This document shows, piece after piece, positions 32,980 to 44,045 of a DNA stretch of 64,000 bases. Positions within the stretch are counted from its first letter, which is position 1. Each line of letters begins with the position of its first letter. The translations under genes were made by a program, and so were the position numbers. The DNA is from Mesorhabditis belari. Taxonomy: Eukaryota > Nematoda > Chromadorea > Rhabditida > Rhabditidae. The stretch lies in contig CAUEEP010000580.1 of the NCBI GenBank assembly GCA_958450365.1, forward strand, positions 1 to 64,000. Direction: 5' to 3'. Under the pieces are notes generated by a model. That model saw only the letters and a list, made by a program, of their open reading frames with translations, did not search any database and was not told where the DNA came from.

Positions 32980-33790
32980 TTACACAATAAAAGCGCTACA
33001 CCTAGAAAAAATGATTGAAAAATTGGCTTTTTTTGCCACTTTTCAATGCCATTTTCCTAAGCGCTGGTTATTGCTAAAAATTTGTGTTATAGAGTCGTCG
33101 AAAAAAGTTTTAGCCGGTCAATGTTCACTTGGTCCCTAGATCACATTCAAATATATTGACCACAAATAGTTTTATGTAGCATTTTCAAAGCTGTTAAAAT
33201 GAACCATTTAGCTTTTCGATATCCTTTGAACTAAGAGTTTTGTGATCGAAAAACCTTATTTGAGCATGATGTTTAAAAATCTGTATTTCAAAAGTGAATG
33301 GATGAATGGATTCAAAACGATTCAAATTGTAATGGTATTGGATCGTCTATTACTTAGTTATTAGTTTTGTTCTGGTGAAAATGAAAGGCTACTGGCAGTT
33401 TTGAAGCCATGAACCTGAGAATTTGAGAAAAAGGACCTTACGATCTTATGCAAAAGTAGCTTGCAAAATTCTATTTAGAGCCATATCAAAAATCTAAGAA
33501 TATCATCTTAAAGCTCTCAAGAAATACTACAAAAAAACTAATTGGGATCGATTTATTTGAATGCGGCCTAACAGGAGGAAAATGAGAAAACATTGACCGG
33601 CCGACTAAGACTTTTTTGACGATTGTATCTCAAAAAAATCACCCATTCTCTCTACTTTAATTTGATACCTAAGGGCGCAGAAGCAAACGTCCTGGTGTTA
33701 AGATATGAACGTTTGTTTGAGAGTAAACTTAGACTACGCGACGCTCCTATAGAGCGAGGGGGCCACTATTAGAGTATTACGGTGTCAACC
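32980..33790. other. Foldback-like intergenic sequence
   Basis: Diverged inverted words (for example GCCGGTCAATGTTCACTTGG at 33113 and the complement of CATTGACCGGCCGACTAAGA at 33591) suggest an old foldback element of about 600 bp. No coding signal. Confidence 0.45.
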
Positions 33791-33854
33791 CATAAACTCA
33801 TAAATAAACTTGCTGCCCGCGCCAAAAACCGCTTAAAATATTCCAAACACCAAC

Positions 33855-34273
33855 CTGGCCGCCATCCAAACTCGCTCGTTGAAGACGGTGTTGTTGTGCG
33901 TCTTGTCGCCGAATATCCGCTGCCTAAACAGACAACAATTACTCACCAATCTTAATCTTCCATTATAAGAAATATGCAGGCGTGCGTTAAAAAACTTACA
34001 ACTAATTGTGTCACTTAAACTCTTACTGACAATAAAATAGTTTAAAAGCTAAGTTCCAAACGTTGACCTGATCGCTATTCAAATTTGCTCTTTGCCGTTG
34101 GTGTTGTTGGGCATTTTGTCGCCGAATACCCGCTGCCTAAACAGTCAATAACTACTTTCAAACAATAATAATGACTTTTATTAGAAAAAATCTAGTACCT
34201 GAGCATTTCCCAACGATGCTCTTTGCGTTTGGGCAGCTGCCCGGTCTGGCTCGCGACGTCTTCGATTTGGCAT
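33855..34273 (-). CDS. Gene with three homologous tandem exons (arm A)
   Basis: Three phase-0 exons follow good acceptors: 34273-34199 (75 nt, MPNRRRREPDRAAAQTQRAS then LGNAQ), 34136-34068 (69 nt, AAGIRRQNAQQHQRQRAN then LNSDQ) and 33923-33855 (69 nt, AADIRRQDAQQHRLQRAS then LDGGQ). The exons resemble each other (RR..AQ.HQRA.L...Q), so an exon has been duplicated in tandem. Each adds 23 residues without changing frame. The product would be Arg/Gln-rich. The true first exon and the 3' end are not resolved, although the first exon listed begins with ATG. Mirrored at 55620-56040 in arm B. Function unknown. Confidence 0.5.
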
Positions 34274-34625
34274 CTGTAAAAACCAAATATAAACAAAACG
34301 CAAGTGCCAAACAAAGTAAACGTCAAAGAGTTAAAAAGAGGTTGAATTTTTAGGAATAGCTAACTTCGAATTTTTTCTAAAGAAAAGCATAGCTAAGCAA
34401 AACTTAAACAGACACGCGGAAGGATTCGTCTTCAAAAACGCAAATTGGTACTAACGAGGGAAGGTCACAAGGCTGGGGTGGCCAAATGCCATGAGCCATA
34501 TACCATACGACGCAGAATTTTACGCTGGTTTCGATGCTGCTATCCGCTTTTGCAAAAAGGATTCGGAAACGCGAGGAATCTAGCAAATAAGTTTGAGGTC
34601 ATGAGAAGTCAAAAATCAGTCCTTA

Positions 34626-35055
34626 GATAAGGCTTCTTTCGCTGTTCCGAAATGTGAGCTTGTGTTGTAGTGGATAAGAGTTTTGTTTCTGAAACAAGCT
34701 ATTGAGTTTTTGCTTGAGTTCGATCCCTTCCTTTTGTTTTCATTTTATTTTGATGTTTGACCGCTCGAATTTGCTCTATTTTAACTTTACAAGAAGTATT
34801 ATGACATCTTTTAATTGATAACAAACAAAAAATTAACACACGTGGCTGCAATCTATAAAGTGAATGAAATGCAAGATGTCATAATACTTATTGTAAAGTT
34901 AAAATAGAGAGAATTCGAGCGGTTAAACACCAAAATAAAATAAAAACAAAAGGAAGGGATCGAACCCAAGCAAAACTCGATAGCTTGCTTCGGAAACAAG
35001 ATTCTTATCCACTACACCTCATGCTCACATTTCGAGACGGTGAAAGAAGCCTTAT
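34626..35055. mobile_element. Foldback element with tRNA-like sequence in each arm (arm A)
   Basis: Bounded by ATAAGGCTTCTTTC and its complement. The arms are about 190 bp and form a long hairpin. Each arm contains a tRNA-like unit: box A-like GTAGTGGATAAGAGT, a possible anticodon stem-loop and box B GAGTTCGATCCC / GGGTTCGATCCC (plus strand 34664-34740, minus strand about 35030-34945). The loops read CTG and CCG at the anticodon position. Acceptor stems do not pair. A mirrored copy lies at 54810-55262. Confidence 0.65.
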
Positions 35056-35149
35056 ATGGAGGCTGTTTTTTGACCTCTAATTTCACCTCAAACTTATTTG
35101 CCAGATTCCTCCCGCTTCCGAGTCATTTGGTACCTTGAGAGGGGCCCCT

Positions 35150-35480
35150 TTTCTCCTGGCTTAGTTGGACCTAATATTTTGAGTGGTTGCATTGATAGCT
35201 TTTATCTATCCTAGAGGAATCAAATATGCTTAATAGATTGGTGACTATTTTAGCAAGTTTTTGGGAATTCTAGCCTAATCTCATGTACTTTAACCATCAA
35301 ACGCTACGTCAAAGCTTGCTTACACTTGAAAATAAAATAAAAGCGGCAATATCAAAACTGAAACATGTTGTAAATCCTCCAAAAGTATAACCATATTTGA
35401 TTGCCCTAGAATCGGTAGATATCAATGCAACCACTCAAAACATCAGATCCAACTAAGCCAGGATAAAGGTGAAAATGAAT
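35150..35480. mobile_element. Foldback MITE (arm A)
   Basis: The left end CTCCTGGCTTAGTTGGA and right end TCCAACTAAGCCAGGA are inverted. The inner words TGAGTGGTTGCATTGATA are also inverted. Mirrored in arm B at about 54390-54715. Confidence 0.65.
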
Positions 35481-35965
35481 TAGCGGAAGACGCAATTCTG
35501 AAAAAGGAGCAAATTTTAGACAACGCAAAAAAGGAGCAACTTTTAGGCAACGCAAAAGCTTTTTTGTTAATATTTTGATTCTGGGGTAATTTTATGATTC
35601 CGGAAAACGACATCTCAGCTCCGGGTTTTGAGTTTTAACAGCCTACAAATAATTTTTAAAAATTATGCACTTTTAAGGGTTTTCGATCGTTTTAAATGCA
35701 AATTTGCATAGTTTAAATGCAAATTATCAGCATACCACTATTTTTAGACTGATTCTTGATTTAGTTAATCAAGGAAAAACCTAACAATAGTATTGATTTA
35801 ATTCTGTATGTTTAAGTTAACATTGTGTTGTGTATGTCTGTATGTTTGTGGCCCTAAAGAGGCCCGTTGGATTGGGGGTTATTTTAGCTCACTGACACGG
35901 GTAAAGTTGTTTCACTTGCGAACAGAAATGAAACCATGGATCGTCACCAAGCTGGCAAAAGATAA

Positions 35966-36152
35966 CAAAAGATGGCAAAAGATTCTGCTTAGAACAAGAT
36001 AAGTAGAGGGGCGCTGAAAGAACGATGGGAAAAGTCTAGTCGATACGAAGTCATATTTTGTTGAATCATCGAGACAAAGGGTGAATCATTTATGTTTATG
36101 CAAAAGATCTCTCTTCCTCTTTTTTGAATGAATCATTTGTTTGATATCATGA
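35966..36152. repeat. Direct repeat copy 2 within arm A
   Basis: Same sequence and orientation as 32742-32945. It ends just before the first exon of the plus-strand charged-protein gene. Confidence 0.75.
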
Positions 36153-36159
36153 TTTTTAG

Positions 36160-36946
36160 GTGAGCTTGGGATTCCGGGAGCGTCGTTGGACAAGGATAGT
36201 GGACTGGAGCATCGAAGCCCTCCAGTTGGGTCCTACGGTAAACATTTGATGTAACGTTGTTAAGTATTAACCAAATGTTGCTAATTTACACGCTAATAAT
36301 GTATGTACGTAAGCAACAACAATAACTGTTTCTACTGACGAACTTTAGGCGAGCCGATGCATCGCGATGGGGATCGCACGAACCGTCGCTGGTATTCAAG
36401 TTGGTAAGGAGTTTGAATCTTTGGAGCAAGCCATAATTTTATTTTAATGGGTTCAAATTCACACAGTGAACTTTATCAAAATCATGCTCAATTTTATTTT
36501 AGATACCGACGAACGCAGAAAGCGCTTCTCGGACAATGGCAATGAAGATATCGCACTTGAATTTCTTGGGTTTGCACGCTGAAAAAAGAAAAATGATGTT
36601 GTATTGTGTTTTGAATTCAAATTTTCGCCTTATAAATGCAAATTTCGTACTATCTTTCCCTCTAAATGACAAGTATGTTTCAAAATTTGCATGGTTGTTT
36701 AGGAAAATGAATAACAAGTTAACATCAACTTATTGGCGAAAAATTCTGGCATCGATATTCATTAACCTTATTGAAATACTTTATTAAAGTTACTAAAGTA
36801 ATTTGTTTATGTACTAGACTAAGTTTTGGTCAAAAAAAGAGCAATACAGCAAAATTCAGGAGCTTCACCTCAAGCCGAAGAGAAAGCCAAGCGAGAGGAG
36901 CGTCTTCTCGGCATCGTCTCACCGAAAGAAACTAGTAAGAAAATGA
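36160..36946 (+). CDS. Small charged protein, several exons, hypothetical (arm A)
   Basis: Exons after clear acceptors: 36160-36237 (ELGIPGASLDKDSGLEHRSP), 36349-36399 (GEPMHRDGDRTNRRWYS), 36503 on (NTDERRKRFSDNGNE) and a last exon at about 36868, after CAAAATTCAG. The first three join in phase if the donor at 36400 is GTTGGT. The last exon is open in two frames, one with QAEEKAKREERLLGIV and one with SSRRESQARGASSRHR, so the end is uncertain. No start codon or family is identified. Mirrored at about 52880-53670 in arm B. Confidence 0.4.
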
Positions 36947-36999
36947 TCGAATGGCTTTAAAAAATGAATTTAGAGTTGAAATAGCCGACCGAATCGTTG

Positions 37000-37925
37000 A
37001 ACATCTAGCTTTTATCAACTTTTATAGCTTTTATTTCTTTTAATTTCGGATAAAGTTTTTCAAAAAGCACTCATACCTCAAAAAAATCGTTATCATTAAA
37101 GATCTTCGTTGAATTGACAAATTGTCTAATTTAGTGAAGATCTTCAAGGAAAACAATTATGTATACGTGTATTATATTATATAAATTTAGTCTTATATTT
37201 ATTTAAGTATCGATTCAAGCTTTTTTTTTGATGAAGAAAGGCATCTCAAAAGTTTGGAAAGCCCATTACCCGTGATCCCTTCCAGGATCACCAACATGGG
37301 CTAGTTTTTCATTCCACAAAACCATATAATACTGAAGAAAACTGAATAAGAAACAAGCATTAAGTGACGTAGATAAGTGTCCTATGCTTTATGATTCCAT
37401 TACCTTATTTGTTTTCTTCATTTAAACATTCGAGCCATAAGTCGTCTATGTAGAGATCGGAAGCTGAGTTTTTGCTACACCTTAACGATTCTGAATCCCT
37501 TAAGCGTTAAATTTCTTTTCTAGCGTAGTGCTTCCAAAAAACTTCCCGAAGCCTGCATTCAAATAGATTTTTGTTGAAGAAAAGTCGCCCTCAACCCTTG
37601 ACAAAAGCATTGATTTCTTTGCGAGCGGCATGAGAAATTGTTCCCTATTTTTTTATTTTTGTCTTGTTAAATTTGGTGATAAACTTTTTGTTATCAGCAT
37701 AATCATGCCTTTCCCCGTTTCAATTAGCTTTCATGGATCGTTCTTTTGCAGATTCGATAAGAATTCGTCTTTGTATACGCTTTTCCTTGAGGTTGGACTG
37801 TTTTACTTTTAAAAAAATAAGTCAAAAACTATATTTGCATGAACTTGTCAAATGCTATGTAAAGTTTTGATTAGTTATTGGTTAAAAGTGAATTCAAAGG
37901 TTTGACTCCGTTTGCTTGGTTCCCT
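37000..37925. other. Intergenic, nothing recognised
   Basis: AT-rich sequence upstream of the lipase gene. The short frame at 37630-37812 has no family match. Mirrored in arm B (about 51900-52850). Confidence 0.4.
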
Positions 37926-37930
37926 CAAAG

Positions 37931-38941
37931 ATGTCATGTCAACGGTGCAAAGAGCTTTATGCGAGAGTTCGACGAGCGCAAACTGTGTCCGATTCTGGTT
38001 CCCATCCTAGTACACTCGAACTCGCGTACATGGTTAATCTTGAATACTCGATCGAAATGAGTCATGATTGCCTGCACAAGATTCCTGAGAGTCGAAAAGC
38101 AACGATCAAAGTGAAGGACATGGTCGAGTATCTGGACGAGAGAAACTGGGAGCTGTGCACTAGAACGAAAAACAAAGGTAATATCATTTGTTTTTTTGTA
38201 GAAAAGTATTGAAAAGATAGAAAAATGATCAAATGAAGATCATGATCAAGTATGATCAAACTTTAGGCTTCACGTGCTCATCTTTCATCAACCATCCCGC
38301 AAAGAGGCTGGTGATCGTGCATCGGGGAACTCAACTGACCAATTTTTTACAACTCAAAGCAGACATTCGAATCGCATTGAACTTGATCACGTCAAGCATT
38401 GTGGCGGCTGCCGATTGGCACACGTTACAATCAATACTAAATAACACACTCCAAGTTGGACGAGGGGACGCGACGCTTCGTACGCAACGACTACTCGGTG
38501 ACAATCACTGGGCACAGTCTTGGCGGATGGCTGGCTGAATTGTGCACGTTGTTAAGGAAACATCCAGCTTTCTTTCCCGTTGACCCGCGTGGTAAGTTCT
38601 CCTTTGGCAATGACACTATGCTTGATATGAATCAAGCAAACGACTTACATTGTGTGGCGTTTGATAGTCCGGGTGCGAATGCGGTTTTGACAAGACTCAA
38701 GGAGGATCCGGGTTGGCTAAATGGAGGGCCACGAGATGTCGAGATCGTCTTGCAGACACTCGACATTACGGTTTATCTGGCAAATCGTAACCTCGTAAAC
38801 TGGTGCGGCACTCACGTGGGCACCGTGAAAACGATCGATGTTATGTCGAGCGCCTCGTTTTTCACCAGATATTTTAATCCAATCGCCTCGCACGGAATGG
38901 AGGGAATTTTAGCCTATTTTCAAAATAATTCCAACGCTTAG
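37931..38941 (+). CDS. Class-3 lipase-like protein (arm A), frame broken once or more
   Basis: A predicted alpha/beta-hydrolase of the lipase class-3 type that would cleave ester bonds of acylglycerols. Exon 1 (37931-38177, MSCQRCKELYARVRRAQ on) is open and splices in phase to exon 2 (38267-38941). Exon 2 has IVHRGT (oxyanion-side strand) and GHSLGG with the nucleophilic Ser near 38515, then FDSPGA with a candidate catalytic Asp, and a His near the end (IASHGME). An extra C at about 38449 (CACTCC against CACTC in arm B) breaks the frame before GHSLGG. Two neighbouring indels (GGGG and CAAAG) also differ from arm B. No signal peptide is seen, though an upstream exon could exist. Ends in ...FQNNSNA at a TAG. 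Confidence 0.7.
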
Positions 38942-39650
38942 ATGGGACACTTTGTTCAATTTAAACTTTTTTTTCCCAAAAATAAACTAAATCTTTGTAA
39001 TATGTACTTCAAAATTTCATAATTTCATAATTTTTTTGTTTTCTTTGCATCAAATAAAGACTTTCCAACAAAATTCAATAAAAGTTTACCCTAAAATAAC
39101 TTTAAAAACGCTTAAAATGAGTATTTGAAGTTTTTCAACACTTCATCTGGAAAACAAGTTTTATTCCAAGAAATTATTTTTTGTGATCAACGAGCAGCTC
39201 ACACTAATCAGGTTTTCTCCATTTATTTTTTAACCAGCATTTCCTGTTTGGATGTTCGTTTACCCATAAGTAATCAATGGCAACAATCACAAAGCGAAAA
39301 AGTCAGATAAACGATAAGATTCAATGTCTCACGGTGGCTTTCCTGCTGGTTAAAAGCAATGAAATCGAAATCTTTCATAAGTCTGGGAAATCGCTAATCG
39401 GCCAGAAAAAGATTATTGAAAACTTGCAATGATTCCAAGAAAAACACAAAACTTTTCAAAGTTCTCTGTTGGAAAAATCATGAGAAGAACATTGTTGAGA
39501 TGGAAAATCGTTTAGAACATTATTCTGAACAATGTTTAGTTGCTTAACTTAGTCTTGATCCCTATAGTTAGAGATTTAAAAGTGTTTTATTAAATAAAAA
39601 CAAAACTGTCTACTCTATTTATAAACAATTTATCATTTCAATCTGATAAA
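38942..39650. other. Intergenic between lipase and F-box-like gene
   Basis: AT-rich sequence with the lipase polyadenylation region (AATAAA near 38979) and no further coding signal. Also present mirrored in arm B (50200-50885). Confidence 0.4.
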
Positions 39651-39651
39651 A

Positions 39652-40679
39652 TCACGAGTCTAACCAAATAGGAATACGAGAGCGGTTATTCAACGAGTTC
39701 AAGCTCACTTTCCTGATGAGAATATCGAGGGTACAGTTGGTGAAACGAGGCGACTTCAGCATTAGGAAGAAGAAGATGTAGACATTCGAATTGATCATTT
39801 TCTTAAATAAATCAACTTTGGTGAAGAGATCACTATAGAGGGACTCTTCTTTCTGTGATTGGTTTTCATAAAAGAAGTCGACAATCTCAGCGTGGGTCAC
39901 AGAGGACGTTTCGAGTTTGATTTCGGCCGAGAATAGAGAAATCACTCGTTGAATTTGAAAACGATTGAGATTCAAATTCTTCAAATAACAAAGTGATTCA
40001 GCTTTTTGACTTGGAAAGCCATTCTCGAGAATCCAATTCAAAATCTCTTCGCTTTCTTCTGCCCAAGACTCCATCTCAAGGTATTTTGCCTTTGATCTAG
40101 CTAGGCTACTCATAAAATTTTCAGCATTTCGAATCTGAAAACTAGGACAGTTTTTGTTACGATCTCAAAAAGTTATTCAGTTCATCTATCAAATCTCCTA
40201 CTTTTATTCGGAGTGTAGTCTTTGCAAGCACATCGAATTCTTTCGGGAAAATCCCTTCGCACCGGCCCCACCCTCACTTGATTCAACTCCAAGAAACCAG
40301 TGCCTTTTAGTTTGGGGAAAATCTCGAGAATGCTCTTGATGTTGTAAGTTTTCTTCTCAGATTCCTCTTTCTCTTCATAGACGTCCAATTCAGCACAATA
40401 AATAATGTTTTCCAAGAGGTGATGATACTTCAATAGTTCTCTCAAATTCCATCGAAAGTGCGCGAAATCACAGCGAACCCAAGCAATTTGTGAATGCCGA
40501 GTCTTTGAAGAAAGATAAATGTAAATTTTATCGAGTTTTTGTCCAAGTGGACCGTTTCGTAATACCCAATGCCGCAAAGAGCGATTCACTTTCAGTAACG
40601 TCAACAATAAAGACATCTCGACTTTTGGGAGCACCAGTTTCCGAAGCTCATTTGGAATGGCCAATAGGGAGGACATCAA
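39652..40679 (-). CDS. F-box-like protein, hypothetical (arm A)
   Basis: The first part (40679-40182) begins MMSSLLAIPNELRKLVLPKV, then LLTLLKVNRSLRHWVL, which has the spacing of an F-box (P.EL...VL.K.....L..L..VNR.LR). F-box proteins recruit substrates to SCF ubiquitin ligases. The second part (40113-39652) reads MSSLARSKAKYLEMESWAEE and RVISLFSAEIKLETSS. It may be a further exon after an intron ending TTTTCAG near 40136, or a second small gene. The frame between the parts is disturbed by indels relative to arm B (for example near 40225-40250). Nematodes carry large, fast-changing F-box families, which fits the divergence. Confidence 0.5.
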
Positions 40680-40794
40680 AAACTTTAATAGATTTACGGG
40701 TAAAAATTAAAAAAAAACAGTATTATGTAGTTTTTTTTCCTTTCCATGCGTAATTGCACTGCTTCGGGCAGTGTCTTTTTCTTGCTTATCTCTC

Positions 40795-40885
40795 GTCTCA
40801 AGCAAAAAGATCAATAGCCACTAGTGACAACTAGTAAGTGCTAGAGGCCTCGGGTTCAATCCCAGTGGCTGGGAGTGGCCCCCAA
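40795..40885 (+). other. tRNA-like relic with box B
   Basis: AGCCACT and AGTGGCT could pair as a 7-bp acceptor stem around CGGGTTCAATCCC, but only about 55 bases lie between the stem ends and no anticodon arm can be formed. The arm B copy (48962-49032) has changes in this region. It is treated as a tRNA-derived relic. Confidence 0.3.
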
Positions 40886-41098
40886 GTCACGTAGTACGGT
40901 CACGTATTAAGAATTAACCGTCTATTTTCCCTTAAACTTGATTAGAGAGTTGTAACTCTTACCTATAAGAGCCTCTAGCTTTTCACACGAATCTTAGCGA
41001 TTTTCCCGTCAACGATCTCCTTTTTTTTGATGAGCTGAAAATTAATCAAAGTTGTATTTACGTGTGTTTTGTAGGTTTTGCAAGACAAAACAAGAGCT

Positions 41099-41170
41099 AG
41101 GGGGCACACGGAGTTGACCCATCGACCTCTCGGACTGCAGCCGAATGCTCTGCCACTGAGCTATACCCCC
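41099..41170 (-). tRNA. tRNA-Cys (GCA), arm A copy with altered T loop
   Basis: 72 nt. Acceptor GGGGGTA pairs with TGCCCCC. The D arm is AGCTCAGTGGCAGAGC. The anticodon loop CTGCAGT has GCA. In this copy the T loop reads GTCAACT instead of TTCAACT, and the outermost T-stem pair is G-G. The conserved T54 is therefore lost and the gene may be inactive. The arm B copy keeps the normal loop. Confidence 0.85.
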
Positions 41171-41379
41171 ACGTAGACCATGGGTTTGGAAAGTTCCCAA
41201 ACCTTCTCCGGCACCCGAACAGAGAGATGGTCGTGTTCCGATTGTAGATTTTATTATTTACTTAATTGAATTCCTGCTTTTAATCGGTCAATGCTACTTT
41301 TTTGAAACAAAGACTTTTAAGCAGAATAAAGAATGGATCGAATTCATTGAAATTCGTAGAAATTGATTAGATAAATCTA

Positions 41380-41920
41380 TTAGGTGTGTGAAAAAGTAAT
41401 CCACGTTTTTAACGTTTAAATATAAAAGACCATAAGTTTCGTTAAAATAGAAATCTGAATAGAATAGAACAACCTTTTGCCAACGTTCTACAAGTAAAGA
41501 TATTCCACGATAATAAAAATCTTGGTCCGTAGAGGCGAAGAAAAGATTAACCTCGGTTTTGACATCTTCTTCGGAATTGAACCGTTTATTGGCCAAAAGT
41601 TAGACAGAGACAAAAATAAATAATAATCAGATGGAGAAAGGTCTGAACTATAAGGTGGATATGGTAAAACCTTCCATCCAACACTCTGGATTTTTTGCCG
41701 TAAAGAGACATGTGGTCGCGCGTTATCGTTCATGCGGTATCCATTTATCCAACTTTTTGATAAAATTCATGGCATTCAAGCGTTTCCTTACGGTTGACCC
41801 ATCACAATTTAATGTAAGGCCTATTTCTGAAGAGGTTGAACGAGGGTTTTCGAGAAGACAGAGTCTTATTTGGTCATCAGATAAAAATAAAAAACGTGGA
41901 CTACTTTTTCACACACCTAA
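41380..41920 (-). mobile_element. Mariner MITE, 541 bp, sister of 5725-6280
   Basis: TIR TTAGGTGTGTGAAAAAGT, TA on both sides. The minus strand encodes a transposase piece with DNARPHVSLRQK and PPYSSDLSPSDYYLF, retaining the last two catalytic Asp residues, in a slightly better frame than the 5.7-kb copy. It sits about 140 bp inside the spacer edge and is absent at the opposite edge. Confidence 0.85.
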
Positions 41921-42425
41921 TACTATATAATCTGATTAGCAGATTTGAAACAACTTGAAATCAATAAATAAATCTTACTGATGTATCTTACTGATGTATC
42001 TTACTGAATTTCATCTTACTGAATTTCAAAGATCTCTCAAAGACAAAGAGTTTATTGAGCGAATTGAGCATCTGTCCAGAATTTCTTTTGAAATGTTTCC
42101 ATTTCCTCTTTGTAAACGTCAAATCTTTTCTCTTCTAGCCCAGGAGCACCTAAATTGAATATAAATATAGTTGTGAATGTTAAATATGCTGTAAGTTAAA
42201 GAACTCTTGAAACTAATCACTCTTGTCACTGAAATCCTGAAAGCTTTTCATAATTAGATAGAGAAAATCATTTACTTCCAACATCGATTCCTTCCATTTC
42301 GAAAAACCACAAATAGTTGTACATAATTAAAAGCATTTCTTGTAAATTGCTTAATGGAATATAAAGCAATCCCTCTATACTCAACCAGACACTGAGTTGT
42401 GATGTTCTCTAAGCGAAAAGCTGTA
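41921..42425. other. No gene recognised
   Basis: AT-rich sequence with TTACTGATGTATC repeats near 41975-42030. It may contain the 3' end of the minus-strand gene that follows. Confidence 0.3.
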
Positions 42426-43416
42426 CTACAAAAGTGTGCCTGTTTGTTCGGAGTGGCTAGGCTGACAATCCAGACCGGTTCTCTCATTTGCACCCCACGA
42501 TGGACCATGACAATGACTTCTGGTCTGTTCCTTTTTTATTTTCCGCTTTTTGGCCACCCTAGTTCCGTAACACAAACAAAAGAAAAACCCGTACGAGGGA
42601 TCAAGGCGAACGCTCATTTCTTTTAAAAGTCCTTCAACTAAATAGAGAAACGTTTCTCGGTGATACTGAGCTCGAGGCCAGAAATGTAATAATCGAAAAG
42701 CTTGTTCAAAAAGTGAATGTGTCACGAGAAATTCTTTCTGATCGAGTCTCTCACATAAAGAATACGGTATTCTCATTGAAGAGCTTGGAGCTGATTCGGG
42801 GAATTCTCGAATCTCACATTTTATCTCACACCCACAAACAGCTGCCTCTTCATTCATCGGAACTCGATTCCAAAAGTAGATATAACCCCAAAAACGTCGC
42901 GTTTTATCGGAAAGAGTGTATTTGATGAGATCTTCAGCGTATAGTGGTCTTTTTCTTATAGTATTTTTTGTCTAATAGCTGTTGGAGTCGTTGAAAGAAA
43001 CTTTCGAATGGCTTCACTTCTTTAGGTCCTCTCTTTCTTTCTAGATGAGCGTATTTTTCGATGAGAGCTTTCTTTTCGCATAGGGCTCTTCTTACAGCTT
43101 CGATATCTAATGTGATTTTGCTTGTTGGTTGATCCCACATCAGCTTTTCGTTTTCAGTCAACTCTCGAATCTCGCTGAGATCTCGCTTAAATGCTAATCC
43201 ATATCGACCACACCATTCGGTTCGCGAATCCGCCAAATAGTAGGTACAATATTGTCGACGTCTCGTAAAAACTTTCCCAACTTCTACGATGTTATGAATA
43301 GCCAGATTAAGAAAATCGATCAATTCCACCCAGCTCAGCGTCATCATTTTGGCAATTCCATAACGCGTGAATTGCAAAACGAAAGCAAAAATCTTGTACA
43401 ATGAAATCGAGAGCAA
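42426..43416 (-). CDS. Hypothetical protein with one apparent frameshift
   Basis: A long minus-strand reading runs from about 43416 through FTRYGIAKMMTLSWVELIDF and ITLDIEAVRRALCEKKALIE to LLDKKYYKK. There one A too many in AAGAAAAAG near 42950 pushes it into a stop, and the reading continues in the next frame as RPLYAEDLIKYTLSDK, FWGYIYFWNRVP and ETFLYLVEGLLKEMSVRL. The composition is that of a real globular protein, but I recognise no family. Whether the shift is biological or an assembly error cannot be told here. Confidence 0.4.
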
Positions 43417-43745
43417 CTAGGTTTGCAAGAAGTTTTATATGACTCTTCATCGGCTCGAGCAAATCCTTTTTGAAGTCCAATTAAAATAACGATATCCTGG
43501 GTAATGATATTCTTTATTGCCATACGTTGTACAGTCCATATCGCCACCGGTTTGTTCTTTTGAAAAGAAAACGAGAAACTCATGAATTTCTTCTAATAGA
43601 ATGGGTTTCTTTTTATCGTTAATTGAGCAAAATTCGTGGTAAGGCAAAAGTATTGAGCAAGATTTCCTCGCAACTCGTTCAGATCAACGTATTCCCCCTT
43701 TGTATGTACCAACTACTTAGAGATTTACACTGGGAAAAATCCGTT

Positions 43746-44045
43746 TCAGCGCTTTTTGATTCTTAAACGTTGAAAGTTTGTATTCCGAAGTAGCTTTGGG
43801 AGAAATTCGTATTGAAAATACTCGTTTAAGAGTTGCTCTTCTCTGGTGATTGGGTGCTGATCAATGACCAATGTCTTGCTTTTACTAGATGGTTCGCTGG
43901 GCTCCCAATAAAAGCTGTAAACCCTGTGATATCTTGGGGGGAGAGTCTCCCGCTGTGTTGAGCTCGGTTGTTTTTCAAAGGAGACAATCACACCATCAGG
44001 GTTTCTTCTGTCTTTTTTGCTCTCTGTTGATTTCTGGTTGAGCAT
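43746..44045 (-). CDS. Hypothetical protein, 99 aa, probably 5' part of the same locus
   Basis: From ATG at 44045 it reads MLNQKSTESKKDRRNPDGVI, then YHRVYSFYWEP and PITREEQLLNEYFQYEFLPK. It is soluble and charged. A further frame at 43647-43447 (LLEEIHEFLVFFSKE) may link it to the gene at 43416-42426. No family recognised. Confidence 0.35.
   Translation of the reverse strand: MLNQKSTESKKDRRNPDGVIVSFEKQPSSTQRETLPPRYHRVYSFYWEPSEPSSKSKTLVIDQHPITREEQLLNEYFQYEFLPKLLRNTNFQRLRIKKR

Larger units (their letters stand above)
26531..41239 (+). repeat. Arm A of a very large inverted repeat
   Basis: This block reads as the reverse complement of 48612-64000. Matching landmarks include the small hypothetical gene (27002 / 63530), all drp-1 exons (32542-27218 / 57982-63313), the lipase (37931-38941 / 51893-50889), the F-box-like gene (40679-39652 / 49160-50190) and tRNA-Cys (41170 / 48677). 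Identity is high, with scattered substitutions and 1-nt indels. Similarity ends abruptly inward at about 41239 (after GATGGTCGTGTTCC). Outward it is still running at 26531 when arm B meets the window end. Confidence 0.95.

Noticed and set aside
38062..38259. Antisense frames over the lipase and other mirrored genes
   Set aside because: They are shadows of the sense exons, and the same shadows occur in both arms.
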